Source: Coriobacteriaceae bacterium
GTDB lineage: Bacteria; Actinomycetota; Coriobacteriia; Coriobacteriales; Coriobacteriaceae
Assembly: GCA_902835305.1 (NCBI GenBank)
Contig: CADFMD010000003.1
Span: 1-64,000 of the forward strand
Direction of reading: 5' to 3'
Length of the DNA: 64,000 nucleotides
Shown: in pieces, positions 35,528 through 44,413 of the stretch
How the letters are laid out: each line of letters begins with the position of its first letter
Numbering within the stretch: the stretch's first letter is position 1
Notes under the pieces: generated by a model
Told to the model about the DNA's origin: nothing
What the model saw: the letters and a program-made list of their open reading frames with translations, nothing else
Databases searched by the model: none
Program-made: the position numbers and the translations under genes

Positions 35528-36340
35528 ATGACAGCTATCGATCAAACGCGGGCTGCCGCGGCCTTCAAACGCTATACCGATGCCTACGATGCCGCCAATC
35601 CGCGCATCGCACTCAAAATCGAGCATACGTACCACGTTGCCGAGGTATGCGATGCCGTGGCACGCGAACAGGGCTGGTCACCGCAGGACATTGACCTGGC
35701 ATGGCTTTGCGGCCTGCTACACGATATGGGCCGCTTTGAGCAGCTACGACGCTGGGACACCTTTAAGGACGCCGAGAGCATGAGCCATGCAGCGCTGGGC
35801 ATCGAGGTCCTCTTTGGCGAGAATCCCGCCGATGCACCCGCCGTAACGAGCATCCGCGACTTTATCGATGACCCGGCAGAAGATGAGCTCATCCGAGCGA
35901 GCATTGCCTATCACAGCGATTTCCGTCTACCCGCGCAGCTCGACGAGCGCACGCGGAGCTTCTGCGACATCGTGCGCGATGGTGACAAGATCGACATTAT
36001 GCGCACCATCGCCGACAGCACCGTCGACACTATCCTCAAAGTGGATGAGAACGCGTTTCTAGCCAGTCGCTTCTCGGCGCCGACGCTTGCCGCCTTTGAC
36101 GAGCATCGCTGCGTCGCGCGTGACGAGCGCAACGAGCCGGCGGACTACCTGGTGGGACTCATCTGCTTTATGTTTGAGCTCATCTATCCGGCGAGCCGCG
36201 CGCTGGCGCGCGAGCAGGGTGATATCTACCGCCTGCTCGACGCGCCCTTTGGCATTACGCGGCCCTTTACCGACCCCGCCACGCAGGCAACCTGGAGCCG
36301 CCTAAAGGACGAGATGCGCGACTGGCTGGCGCGTGCCTAG
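35528..36340 (+). CDS. HD domain phosphohydrolase
   Basis: A 270-residue cytoplasmic protein with an HD metal-dependent phosphohydrolase domain: metal ligands in EHTYHVAEV (His33/His36), the HD pair in LLHDMGRFEQ (65-66), and a later conserved DGDKIDI aspartate. Substrates of such HD proteins are nucleotides or phosphate esters; here unknown. An AGGAAG site precedes the ATG. Its stop overlaps the end of the convergent etfA gene by four bases. Confidence 0.8.
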   Translation: MTAIDQTRAAAAFKRYTDAYDAANPRIALKIEHTYHVAEVCDAVAREQGWSPQDIDLAWLCGLLHDMGRFEQLRRWDTFKDAESMSHAALGIEVLFGENPADAPAVTSIRDFIDDPAEDELIRASIAYHSDFRLPAQLDERTRSFCDIVRDGDKIDIMRTIADSTVDTILKVDENAFLASRFSAPTLAAFDEHRCVARDERNEPADYLVGLICFMFELIYPASRALAREQGDIYRLLDAPFGITRPFTDPATQATWSRLKDEMRDWLARA

Positions 36341-37542
36341 CGCTCAAGCTGGGCCAGCAGCTCCTCGACGACCTCGACGGCGTCCCCAACAACCTTGTAC
36401 TGGGCAGCACCAAAAATGGGGGCATCCGAGTCCTCGTTGATGGCGATAATGCACTCCGCCCCACCGATGCCGGCAAGATGCTGGATGGCGCCCGAAACAC
36501 CGATACTCACGAGAAGCTTGGGCGAAACCGACACGCCCGTCTGGCCAATCTGATGGCGATACTCCAGCCAGCCGGCCTCCACCACGGGTCGCGTGCAGCC
36601 AAGCTCGGCTCCCAGAGCCTCGGCGAGCCTTCGCATCAGCGGCAGATTTTTCTTGGAGCCAATGCCGCGGCCCACCACGACCAGACGCTCGGCATCGGCA
36701 ATTGAGGCCTGCTGTCCCCACTCCTCGGCGGGAATCGAGATCTCGACACGGGCCTTAACGTCCTCCGCAAGCATCACCTGGGTAATCGTGCCGGAACGGC
36801 CGTAGTCGAAGTCGGGAGCCTTAAAGATGCCGGGACGCACCGTTGCCATCTGAGGACGATGATTGGGGCAGACGATGGTGGCCATCAGGTTGCCGCCAAA
36901 CGCCGGACGCGTCTGTTGCAGCAGCCCCGTCTCCGCATCCATCGAAAGTACGGTGCAGTCAGCCGTAAGGCCCGTCTGCAAACGCACGGCAACGCCGGGT
37001 GCCAGTTCGCGGCCAAAGGCGGTCGCACCGTACAGAATGGCCTCGGGCTTGCGCTCTGCCACCAAATCGCAGATCAGCCGGGCGTAAACCTCCGCATCGT
37101 TCTGGTGCAGACGCTCGTCGCGACAGACCAGGACCTCGTCTGCACCGGCGCAAACCAGATGCTCCAGGTCACCGAGAGAACCCTCGGGGCCCATACCGAC
37201 CAGCGCCACCAGACGGCAGCCGCGAGCATCGGCAAGCTCGCGGCCCTTGCCCATGAGCTCATAGGCAACGGGAGTCACCGTATCGTGCTCGTCGGTCTGT
37301 GCGAACACCCAAATGTCTCGATATGCATCAAGGTCCACCACACCAGCGGCCTCGTCACGCTCGATCGAGATAGCGTTGAAGGGGCAGGCGTCGACGCACC
37401 CACCGCACAGGATGCAGCCATCGGTTACGCGGGCGCAACGGTTGGGCCGCTCGCCTTCCACTACGATGCCGCCCGAGGCACAGGCGCGAACGCAGCGACC
37501 GCAGCCGATACAGGCTTCGCTATCGATAATCAGTCCGCTCAT
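36337..37542 (-). CDS. lctC: EtfA with N-terminal ferredoxin domain (LctC-like)
   Basis: A 401-residue fusion. Residues 1-57 hold two 4Fe-4S sites (CIGCGRC 11-17 with Cys21; CILCGGC 43-49 with Cys53). The rest is the electron-transfer flavoprotein alpha chain with the FAD-binding C-terminal domain (GVSGAIQHLAGIGGAECIIAIN region). Such EtfA occurs in the confurcating lactate dehydrogenase of Acetobacterium (LctC) and related complexes. It directly follows etfB with no gap and completes the lctD-etfB-etfA operon. Ferredoxin-linked oxidation of lactate with NAD is inferred. Confidence 0.88.
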   Translation of the reverse strand: MSGLIIDSEACIGCGRCVRACASGGIVVEGERPNRCARVTDGCILCGGCVDACPFNAISIERDEAAGVVDLDAYRDIWVFAQTDEHDTVTPVAYELMGKGRELADARGCRLVALVGMGPEGSLGDLEHLVCAGADEVLVCRDERLHQNDAEVYARLICDLVAERKPEAILYGATAFGRELAPGVAVRLQTGLTADCTVLSMDAETGLLQQTRPAFGGNLMATIVCPNHRPQMATVRPGIFKAPDFDYGRSGTITQVMLAEDVKARVEISIPAEEWGQQASIADAERLVVVGRGIGSKKNLPLMRRLAEALGAELGCTRPVVEAGWLEYRHQIGQTGVSVSPKLLVSIGVSGAIQHLAGIGGAECIIAINEDSDAPIFGAAQYKVVGDAVEVVEELLAQLER

Positions 37543-38358
37543 CTACGCCATCCCCTCGATAATCTTGGCAAGTTTTGCCGCCTGCTCGAACGCCGTTCCG
37601 TCAACGGCCTCGCATGTTTGGTCGCGGTCGGGCACAAACGATCGCACGACCTGCGTCGGCGAGCCGGCAAGGCCGCAGCGCGCGGGGTCGGCGTTCACGT
37701 CGGCAGCGTTGGCCACGCGCACGTCCGCCTCCTCGGCCGCACGAATGCCGGCAATACTCGGCATGCGCAGTTGGCCAATCTCCTTGGCGGTCGTCATCGC
37801 GCACGGCATCTCCAGATACACCGTCTCCTCGCCGGCATCGCAGCCGTGAACAAGCGCCAGTGAACCACAGGTCGTAAAGCCTGCGCTCTGCACGCAGCTC
37901 ACGTCGGTCACGCAGGGAATCTCAAAGGCACCGGCAAGCTCGGGACCAATCTGGGCCGTATCGCCGTCCACCGCCATCTTGCCGCAGATGAGCAGGTCGA
38001 AGTCCTCGTCGAGCGCCTCGATGCCGCACTTGAGGGCATAGGTCGTTGCCAGGGTATCGGCACCTGCAAAGGCGCGATCGGTTAGCAGCAGTGCGTCATC
38101 GGCGCCTCGGGCGATGCAGTCGCGCAATAGCGATTCAGTCGCGGGGATGCCCATCGACACCACCGTTACGCGCACGTCCATGCCAAAGCCGATAAAGTCG
38201 TCCTTCAGCGCCAGCGCACATTCCAAAGCGCTCGCGTCAAAGGGATTAATGACCGCCTGCTTGCCATCGCGCACGATGGTATTGGTCTTGGGATCCATCT
38301 TGACCTCGGTGCTGCCCGGCACCGCCTTGACGCACACCACCATATGGAAATCGCTCAT
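37543..38358 (-). CDS. lctB: EtfB (LctB-like)
   Basis: A 271-residue electron-transfer flavoprotein beta chain: N-terminal MVVCVKAVPGSTEVKMDP, INPFDASALECAL, and GKMAVDGDTAQIGPELA, the loop that binds the bifurcating flavin/nucleotide region. The start at 38358 has AAGGGGA nine bases upstream; a GTG at 38364 overlaps the lctD stop and would add two residues. Coupled to both neighbours. In Lct-type complexes EtfB holds the bifurcating FAD and the NAD site. Confidence 0.9.
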   Translation of the reverse strand: MSDFHMVVCVKAVPGSTEVKMDPKTNTIVRDGKQAVINPFDASALECALALKDDFIGFGMDVRVTVVSMGIPATESLLRDCIARGADDALLLTDRAFAGADTLATTYALKCGIEALDEDFDLLICGKMAVDGDTAQIGPELAGAFEIPCVTDVSCVQSAGFTTCGSLALVHGCDAGEETVYLEMPCAMTTAKEIGQLRMPSIAGIRAAEEADVRVANAADVNADPARCGLAGSPTQVVRSFVPDRDQTCEAVDGTAFEQAAKLAKIIEGMA

Positions 38359-38360
38359 CT

Positions 38361-39962
38361 TCACGCGTCCCCTTTCTGGACGAGCTCATCTAAGAGCTTC
38401 TCCGAAAACAGGTTACCGCGTCCCAGCTGCCCGGCAGGATCGAGCTGGAGCTTGAGCCGCGCCGACTCGACCATGGCCTCGTGACCGTACATCGTCTCCA
38501 AGAAGCCCGCCTTGATCTTGCCGACGCCGTGTTCGGCGGAGACGGCGCCGCCCATGGCCGTGACTTCGGAAGCCCACTGGGCAAAGAGTTCTCCGCCGCG
38601 GCGGTAATCCTGCGCATCGCGCGGCAGAATGTTCACATGCAGATGGTTATTACCGATGTGCCCCCAGGCGGCAGATTCAAGCCTACTTTCGGCCAACGTG
38701 CGACGATAAAGGGCGATGACATCGGCCAAGCGTACGTTGGGCACCGACATGTCCGAGCCCAGTTTGGTGATGGTGGGATCCGTGCGGCGACGCTCGTCGA
38801 TGAGCATGTTGACGCTCTCGGGCACCGCATGGCGGAAGAATCGCTGACACTCGCGATCGACCTCGGTGCGCGCGACCCATGTCGCATCGTCGCTGCCGCC
38901 CGCAAGCTCTAGTACCCACCCCAAGTGATACAGCTCCTCAGTCGCCTGGGCTTCGTCGTCGCAGTCGAGCTCCACGTAGACACAGACCCTGGCGTCTTTG
39001 TCGAGCGCCGGCAGCGAGGCGAACGCGGTCGACTGCTCGCGTTGACGACGTAGGATATCCAGGGCGCCCGCATCGAAATATTCGATGGCAGCCGCGTGGG
39101 ACAGAACGGGACGCACAGAATCGGTGAAGGACACGGCCTTGTCTTCGCTGTCAAAGAAGCAGCTCACGCCCCAAACGACCGCAGGCGCCGACTGCAGGGC
39201 AATCTCGAGCTCGGTGATAACACCGAGTGTGCCACACGCACCGATAAACAGATCGATGGCATCCATATCGTCAGCAACGAAATAGCCCGAAGCATTTTTG
39301 GTCTTGGGCATGGTGTAGTCGGGAAGGTCGAGCTCGAGCGTGCGGCCCTGCACCGTGACGAGCGAAAGACGACGACCCTGTGCAAAAACCTCGCCACGGT
39401 GAAGCTCGAGCAGGTCGCCATCGGACAGCACGACATGAAGGCCCGTGACGTGAGGGCGCATGGGGCCGTAAGCGTAGCTACGGGCGCCGGAAGCGTTGCA
39501 TGCCGCCATACCGCCCAGGCAGGCAGATGCCTCGGTGGGATCGGTAGGAAAGAATTGCTCGGGAGCTTCCTGGAACTCCTCGTAGGCCTCAAGCGATGCC
39601 TGGTCCCAGCCGGCAGTCGGCAGCACTTTCTTGCCCAGTTGCTTGCGCAGCTCAGACAGCACGACGCCAGGCGCCACACGCAAAAGAAAGCGGCCCTGCC
39701 CATCGCGGTGAATGCCTAGGTAGCGATTCATGCGGGAAGTATTGAGAATGTGACCGCCATGAGGCACGGCGCCGGCGGCAAGACCGCTCCGGGCGCCCTG
39801 AACCGTCACCGGGACACGCTCGGCATGGAGCTTTTTCAAAATGGCGCGGACCTCGTCCTCCGTTGTCGGAAACGAGATGCTCGAGGCCTCGCCCGATGTG
39901 CGAGACTCATCGCGACCATATTCTTCGAACTCGTCGGTGAAGGGTTTGATGGTTGCAGACAC
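38361..39962 (-). CDS. lctD: FAD-linked lactate oxidase subunit (LctD/GlcD-like)
   Basis: A 533-residue FAD-binding protein of the vanillyl-alcohol oxidase/GlcD family: VTVQGARSGLAAGAVPHGG (pyrophosphate loop), DPTEASACLGGMAACNASGARSYAYG, GTLGVITELEIAL, the substrate-domain GHIGNNHLHVN and AEHGVGKIK near the end. It oxidises a 2-hydroxyacid, most likely D-lactate, and hands electrons to the Etf encoded downstream. It starts at a GTG after GGGGGAG. First gene of the operon; no lactate permease is adjacent, so lactate versus another 2-hydroxyacid is not settled. Confidence 0.85.
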   Translation of the reverse strand: MSATIKPFTDEFEEYGRDESRTSGEASSISFPTTEDEVRAILKKLHAERVPVTVQGARSGLAAGAVPHGGHILNTSRMNRYLGIHRDGQGRFLLRVAPGVVLSELRKQLGKKVLPTAGWDQASLEAYEEFQEAPEQFFPTDPTEASACLGGMAACNASGARSYAYGPMRPHVTGLHVVLSDGDLLELHRGEVFAQGRRLSLVTVQGRTLELDLPDYTMPKTKNASGYFVADDMDAIDLFIGACGTLGVITELEIALQSAPAVVWGVSCFFDSEDKAVSFTDSVRPVLSHAAAIEYFDAGALDILRRQREQSTAFASLPALDKDARVCVYVELDCDDEAQATEELYHLGWVLELAGGSDDATWVARTEVDRECQRFFRHAVPESVNMLIDERRRTDPTITKLGSDMSVPNVRLADVIALYRRTLAESRLESAAWGHIGNNHLHVNILPRDAQDYRRGGELFAQWASEVTAMGGAVSAEHGVGKIKAGFLETMYGHEAMVESARLKLQLDPAGQLGRGNLFSEKLLDELVQKGDA

Positions 39963-40307
39963 GCGAACTCCCCCTTTAGCTAACTACAGTGTTTGCAGGG
40001 AGATGTTACCGCATCGTTTCATCGACGTGACTGAGACCGTCTCCATAATTGGCGAATTTTACGTTTGTGCAATTCGGCGAACGGCGACGTTTTCTCGGCA
40101 GGCGCTCTATTTAACGCGCCCCTTCCCATCGTTGCCGCGCGCACAATTGGCGCTCGAAAAAACTTGAGATATTTTTTAGCGTCTCTCAACTGCGGCGATG
40201 TAAATCCGTCAAGCATTTGGTCAGAAATTGGTCAAGTTACGGCTGATACGGTCGGCATCGACAGCCAGAACCAATAGAAGGTTTGGTCCAAAAGCAGGGA
40301 GGTTCCC
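39963..40307. other. Intergenic region between lctD and the secreted-protein operon
   Basis: A 345-base divergent gap. It holds the lctD ribosome binding site, several AATTGGC/GCAATTGG-like short repeats and a TTTTTTAG stretch near 40170-40180, but no gene, strong promoter or stable hairpin that I can support. Promoters for both directions must lie here. Confidence 0.4.
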
Positions 40308-40604
40308 ATGGCATATTACTGGCCCCAGTACGGCATCGCCATCGAAGTTGACGATGACCCATATCTTCTGCCCTTCGACGAGGAAGCGTTTCCCGATGCG
40401 GCTGTCTATCACGTCACCACCGACGTGATTTGCGATCCCGAATCGTTTTCGGCACTCGCCCACCACATCGCCCACATCCACGACATCAAACTCGACCCAA
40501 ACTTCGACGAGCTCATCTACTCGCGACGCCTCATGCTCCACATGCTCTTTGGCGCCGATCCGTCCACGTTCGCGCGCGTCTATACCACTAAGGATGCCGC
40601 ATGA
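40308..40604 (+). CDS. 98-residue protein of unknown function, possibly Vsr/DUF559-like
   Basis: A soluble, acidic 98-residue protein with a good GGGAGG site. I do not firmly recognise it. The N-terminus YYWPQYGIAIEVDDDP resembles the core strand of Vsr/DUF559-type PD-(D/E)xK proteins, where an x-P-x-Y...lAIEvDg pattern carries catalytic residues. The remaining motifs are absent, so any nuclease activity is doubtful. Its stop overlaps the next start by four bases (ATGA), placing it first in the operon of exported proteins. Confidence 0.55.
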   Translation: MAYYWPQYGIAIEVDDDPYLLPFDEEAFPDAAVYHVTTDVICDPESFSALAHHIAHIHDIKLDPNFDELIYSRRLMLHMLFGADPSTFARVYTTKDAA

Positions 40605-41110
40605 GCGTAAGGAAGCAGTCGAGCCCCCTAGGGTCGAAACATCGAAAAAGGCTCGGCGTTGTCTGCCTGGCCATCGCCTGCGCCCTTATCGCCGTCGGCC
40701 TTTACGCCTGGCAGTCAAAGCCTGTCGCCGAGACAGGTGCCTCGGTCACAGCGGCGGAGGGTAAGTCGCGCCAGGAAATCCAGGACGAGCTCGATGCCAT
40801 CGTCCGCGACAACATGATGACGATCTCGGTCGCACCGGTCGCCCAGCTACAAAAAGGCGGCAAGCTGCGCGTCAACGTGCAAAACATCCAGGATAACAAG
40901 TTTCCCCAGCGTTTCCGCGTGATCCAAAACGACGAGACCATCTATGAATCGGGCGTGGTCGAGACCGGCAAGACCGTCGAGACCTGCCCTGCAGGCGACA
41001 TCAAAGAAGGCGAGGCGTATATCGAGATCCAGGCGCTCGACGCCAAGACCTACGACGCCCATGGCAATCCCACGCGCGTCAAGGTGCGCGTTGCGCAGGC
41101 CGAAGACTAG
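40601..41110 (+). CDS. Membrane-anchored protein of unknown function
   Basis: A 169-residue protein with a basic N-terminus, one membrane segment (about residues 18-36) and an exported domain of about 130 residues. The exported part reads as a beta-sandwich with the segment VIQNDETIYESGVVETGKTVE, a pattern often seen in small accessory proteins encoded beside surface fibre or WxL-like proteins. No catalytic motif. Second gene of the operon; about 90 bases separate it from the next. Confidence 0.6.
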   Translation: MSVRKQSSPLGSKHRKRLGVVCLAIACALIAVGLYAWQSKPVAETGASVTAAEGKSRQEIQDELDAIVRDNMMTISVAPVAQLQKGGKLRVNVQNIQDNKFPQRFRVIQNDETIYESGVVETGKTVETCPAGDIKEGEAYIEIQALDAKTYDAHGNPTRVKVRVAQAED

Positions 41111-41198
41111 ATCTGCCACCTGTTGCGAAAACGCGCACCCACACCGCTTTCGTCTAACCCTCACGGAAACGGTCCGTGACGAATAGAAAGGAACGATT

Positions 41199-41798
41199 AT
41201 GGACATCACCAGGAACTTGAATGGGGCCAGGGTGCTCGTCGTGGGCGCGGGGCTGATGCTTGCACTCTCAATGGGTGCCGCGCCGACCACCGCCCTGGCG
41301 GAGGGACGCACTGGAACCACCAACGTGACCATCTGGACCGAAATCGACAACATCAAGTTCAAAGCCCCGACCGTCATTCCGTTCGTCGCTAAGGCAGACG
41401 GCACGCTCCAGGGCCCTTCCGAGAATACAACCACCATCGACAATCTTTCGGCCTATGGCATCCACGTTACCAACATGAAGATTGCCGCCCAGAAGTCCTG
41501 GAGCATCGTCGCCGACGCCAAGACGGGGACCGCCCAGAACTCCATCGATTTTAAGGTCGGCCCAGACAAGGCACTCCAAGACGCCCACGCCGCGACGCAG
41601 GAAGCGGGCCTCGATCTTTCCAAAAATGCATCCTTCGACATGGGCTACCAGGGCATCGCCGATGGTACGGACAAGATTAAGCTCAAGACAAGCGGCAATG
41701 TCGCCCGCGTCACGCGAGACATCTTCCATGTGACTGGCGAGGGCGACCAGGTCGCAAGCATTACGTGGACGGTCGAGCCCGGTGCGCACACGGCCTAA
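41199..41798 (+). CDS. Secreted beta-sandwich protein of unknown function
   Basis: A 199-residue protein with a Sec signal peptide cleaved after TTALA (about residue 34). The mature part starts EGRTGTTNVTIWTE and contains TVIPFVAKADGTLQGPSENT and NLSAYGIHVTNMKIAAQKSW, a layout like surface or pilin-type Ig-like domains of gut Actinobacteria and Firmicutes. There is no sorting signal or C-terminal membrane segment. An AAAGGA site precedes the ATG. It overlaps the next gene by 17 bases. Confidence 0.6.
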   Translation: MDITRNLNGARVLVVGAGLMLALSMGAAPTTALAEGRTGTTNVTIWTEIDNIKFKAPTVIPFVAKADGTLQGPSENTTTIDNLSAYGIHVTNMKIAAQKSWSIVADAKTGTAQNSIDFKVGPDKALQDAHAATQEAGLDLSKNASFDMGYQGIADGTDKIKLKTSGNVARVTRDIFHVTGEGDQVASITWTVEPGAHTA

Positions 41799-42039
41799 GG
41801 CGATTGTCCTTGCCGTCATCATCGGCGTTGTAACGTTTGCCCCGATCGCCGCCTTTGCCCAACAAGAGCAAGCGCAGGCTGCCACGCAAGTGACTGTCGA
41901 TCTATCGGAGCTCGAACGCAGTGGCCAACATGAGCCCCTCGCGCAAACGGCCGACACGCGACAGCTCCTGGCAGCAGGAATCGCCGCGGCAGGCGCAAGC
42001 GCCATCGGCCTTGGCCTGCGCATCAAACGCAGCCAGTAG
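41782..42039 (+). CDS. Small surface protein with a sortase-like tail
   Basis: An 85-residue protein (GTG start, weak site) with a signal peptide cleaved after IAAFA, a mature segment of only about 25-30 residues, and a tail LAQTADTRQ, a hydrophobic stretch of about 17 residues and a basic end RIKRSQ. This is the layout of an LPxTG cell-wall sorting signal with LAQTA in place of LPxTG. Whether a sortase accepts it is unknown; no sortase gene is in the window. Fourth gene of the operon. Confidence 0.5.
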   Translation: MRTRPKAIVLAVIIGVVTFAPIAAFAQQEQAQAATQVTVDLSELERSGQHEPLAQTADTRQLLAAGIAAAGASAIGLGLRIKRSQ

Positions 42040-42080
42040 CCGCGAAAATCGAGACCGTCCAGAACAGGTAAGGAGAACCC

Positions 42081-43490
42081 ATGGCATCAAAGAACCTTTT
42101 GCCCGTTGCCGCGCTCTGCAGTGCGCTTGCCACCGGCATGCCCGTCGCCGCTCTAGCGACACCCGCCGTGGACGTCCCCTTACCTGCCGTCAACTGTCTC
42201 GCCACAAACCAGATGAGCACCATCGCGCGCCAACGCTTCTCGCTTGCGCAGGCAAGCATTTCGGCCTCGGGGTGCCTCCGTCGCTGCACGAACAGCTCGA
42301 TAGTCGTGGATACCGAGCACTCGAGCACAACGGACGGCCCCCTAACGGGATGCGTTATCTGCACATGGCGTGCAGCTGCAACTGATGCCGATGGCGATTC
42401 CTGCGACGTGGAGCTGTGCCTCGACATCACCCTGTCCGATGACTCGGCGGACGGGGCAACAGTCGCCTTCGACAGCACGTTTTTCGAAGACGGAGGAGGT
42501 GTATGCCTGGGCTGCGTCCCCTCGAGCGCCGATGGCACGCAGCCCGCTATCTCATTCACCGCATCGTTGAAAATGACCAAGGCGGGCACCGACGCTACAG
42601 CAAATGGCGAAATCCCTCTGATGTTCTACGCGAGCGGCACAGAAAGCCAGGAGATTCGGGGCAAACAGCGGACCGGATCGCTCAGCCTGACGCGAGGGGC
42701 AGATCCCGGTCCTGTCGATATCAGTGCCGAAACGCAAGATGTGCATCACGTCCTTGTCGATCCGGCGCTCCTCGAGATGGAATGGAGCGGAGTAGGAGCG
42801 GTCGGACTCGCCCCCTCGACGGGTGACATCGCAAGCGACTCCAGCGAGAGCAGCGGTGAAATAGCGCCTGGGGACAATGGCGCACCAGGCGGCATAACAC
42901 CGCCATCGAACGGTCCTTCAGCCACTTTCAGCGAGCCAAGCGAAACAGCCACCGCAGTGGGCGGCACGCAAGCTGGCGAAAACTTGGGGTGTCCCATGCC
43001 GGCAGACATCGACGAGGGCAATTGTTGCATGATGGTCGCGCTCGACCGCACGGAAACCGTCGACGCCGCGAGCGTTGGGGTCGCCACCGATAAGCCCGTC
43101 CGCAAAGCAGCCATTATCGCATTCCCTAAAACCGTCGAAGTTGTTTTTCTGCCATCGGGCGAGGTCGTAGCCCCTACCCTGCTCACCTTGCTTGGGGCAA
43201 AGGGCACGGCCAACCAAATCGACAACCTCACGGTCGTCGACCCTGCGACCACCGCAAAACTGCACCTGTATGCCGTAACCTCAGACGGAGGCAAAACCGA
43301 GGAATTCGACGGTGAGAACCTCCTGAATAACCGGATACTCCATAAAATGGAAGACGTCTCGTATCAAATTGAGCTCGAGGGATTTGACCGAGCTCGAGAT
43401 GCCGATATCATCGCCGCGGCCATTGAGCGCCCGCAGCGACTCATGACGCTGTGCTTCGATTACAGCCCTTATGTCGTGATGGGAGGCTGA
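42081..43490 (+). CDS. Secreted cysteine-containing protein of unknown function
   Basis: A 469-residue protein with a signal peptide cleaved after PVAALA (about residue 26). The N-terminal half has many cysteines (for example CLRRC, CVICTW, CVPSS-preceding CLGC) likely to form disulfides; the middle (about 245-300) is Ser/Gly/Pro-rich linker; the C-terminal half has further Cys pairs (CCMM) and beta-rich sequence. No catalytic motif, sorting signal or C-terminal anchor was seen. GGAGAACCC precedes the ATG. Last gene of the operon; I do not recognise a family. Confidence 0.65.
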   Translation: MASKNLLPVAALCSALATGMPVAALATPAVDVPLPAVNCLATNQMSTIARQRFSLAQASISASGCLRRCTNSSIVVDTEHSSTTDGPLTGCVICTWRAAATDADGDSCDVELCLDITLSDDSADGATVAFDSTFFEDGGGVCLGCVPSSADGTQPAISFTASLKMTKAGTDATANGEIPLMFYASGTESQEIRGKQRTGSLSLTRGADPGPVDISAETQDVHHVLVDPALLEMEWSGVGAVGLAPSTGDIASDSSESSGEIAPGDNGAPGGITPPSNGPSATFSEPSETATAVGGTQAGENLGCPMPADIDEGNCCMMVALDRTETVDAASVGVATDKPVRKAAIIAFPKTVEVVFLPSGEVVAPTLLTLLGAKGTANQIDNLTVVDPATTAKLHLYAVTSDGGKTEEFDGENLLNNRILHKMEDVSYQIELEGFDRARDADIIAAAIERPQRLMTLCFDYSPYVVMGG

Positions 43491-43608
43491 GGCTTGGGTA
43501 CCAAATGCCGCCATTAATACCATTTATATAACGTATAGGATGAGACATGACGCACCCTGCAGCCCGTTCTGCTACGATTGCCAGGTTGGCATCAATATGG
43601 GAGGGTTC

Positions 43609-44325
43609 ATGCCGGGTTTGGGAACGGTCATCAACGTCGCACTTTTGATTGCGGGCGGACTGCTGGGCCTTATAGGCGGACGCTTTATCACACCCCGCAT
43701 CCAAGACACGCTCATGAAGGCGTCGGGGCTGTGCGTTTTGTTTATCGGACTGGGTGGCACCATGCAAAAGATGCTCGTCATTGACGGGAAAGCGCTGGCG
43801 ACCACCGGCACCACCATGCTCATCGTCTCGTTTGCCCTTGGTTCGCTCATCGGCGAGGCCGTTAACCTGGAAGCCGGCATCGAAAACCTGGGCGAATGGC
43901 TCAAGCGCAAAACCGGCAGCGAGGGAGACAACGAGTTCACCAATGCCTTTGTCTCGACATCGCTGACCGTCTGCATCGGTGCCATGGCTATCGTGGGATC
44001 AATCCAAGACGGTCTGCTCGGCGACTGGTCCACACTCGCCCTCAAGGGTGCGCTAGACTGCATCATCGTCTGCACCATGACGGCCTCACTCGGCCGCGGC
44101 TGCATCTTCTCCGCCCTTCCCGTTGCCGTATTCCAGGGAACGATTACGCTGTTTGCCGGCGCGCTCTCCCCCATCATGACCGCCGCCGCCCTCGACAGCC
44201 TATCGCTCGTGGGCTCTATGCTCATCTTCTGCGTCGGCGTCAACCTGATCCGTCCTCAGACCTTCCGCACGGCCAATATGCTCCCCTCCGTTGTCATAGC
44301 CGTCATCTACGCCCTCCTGTTCTAA
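43609..44325 (+). CDS. DUF554 family membrane protein
   Basis: A 238-residue integral membrane protein with about seven hydrophobic segments. The start MPGLGTVINVALLIAGGLLG, the segment FIGLGGTMQKML and the NAFVSTSLTVCIGAMAIVGSIQDG repeat-like region identify DUF554, a family of putative transporters. The ATG at 43609 follows GGGAGGG; upstream in-frame starts lack a site. It lies 119 bases after the secreted-protein operon and 88 bases before the TerB gene, but is probably a separate unit. Confidence 0.8.
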   Translation: MPGLGTVINVALLIAGGLLGLIGGRFITPRIQDTLMKASGLCVLFIGLGGTMQKMLVIDGKALATTGTTMLIVSFALGSLIGEAVNLEAGIENLGEWLKRKTGSEGDNEFTNAFVSTSLTVCIGAMAIVGSIQDGLLGDWSTLALKGALDCIIVCTMTASLGRGCIFSALPVAVFQGTITLFAGALSPIMTAAALDSLSLVGSMLIFCVGVNLIRPQTFRTANMLPSVVIAVIYALLF

Positions 44326-44413
44326 ATCTATCTACGTAGCGGTATCTCGAACACCTGTTTGATGCTGTGCTATGATATGAGGTCACCGAAGCTGCGTTAG
44401 GAGAGGAGAGACG

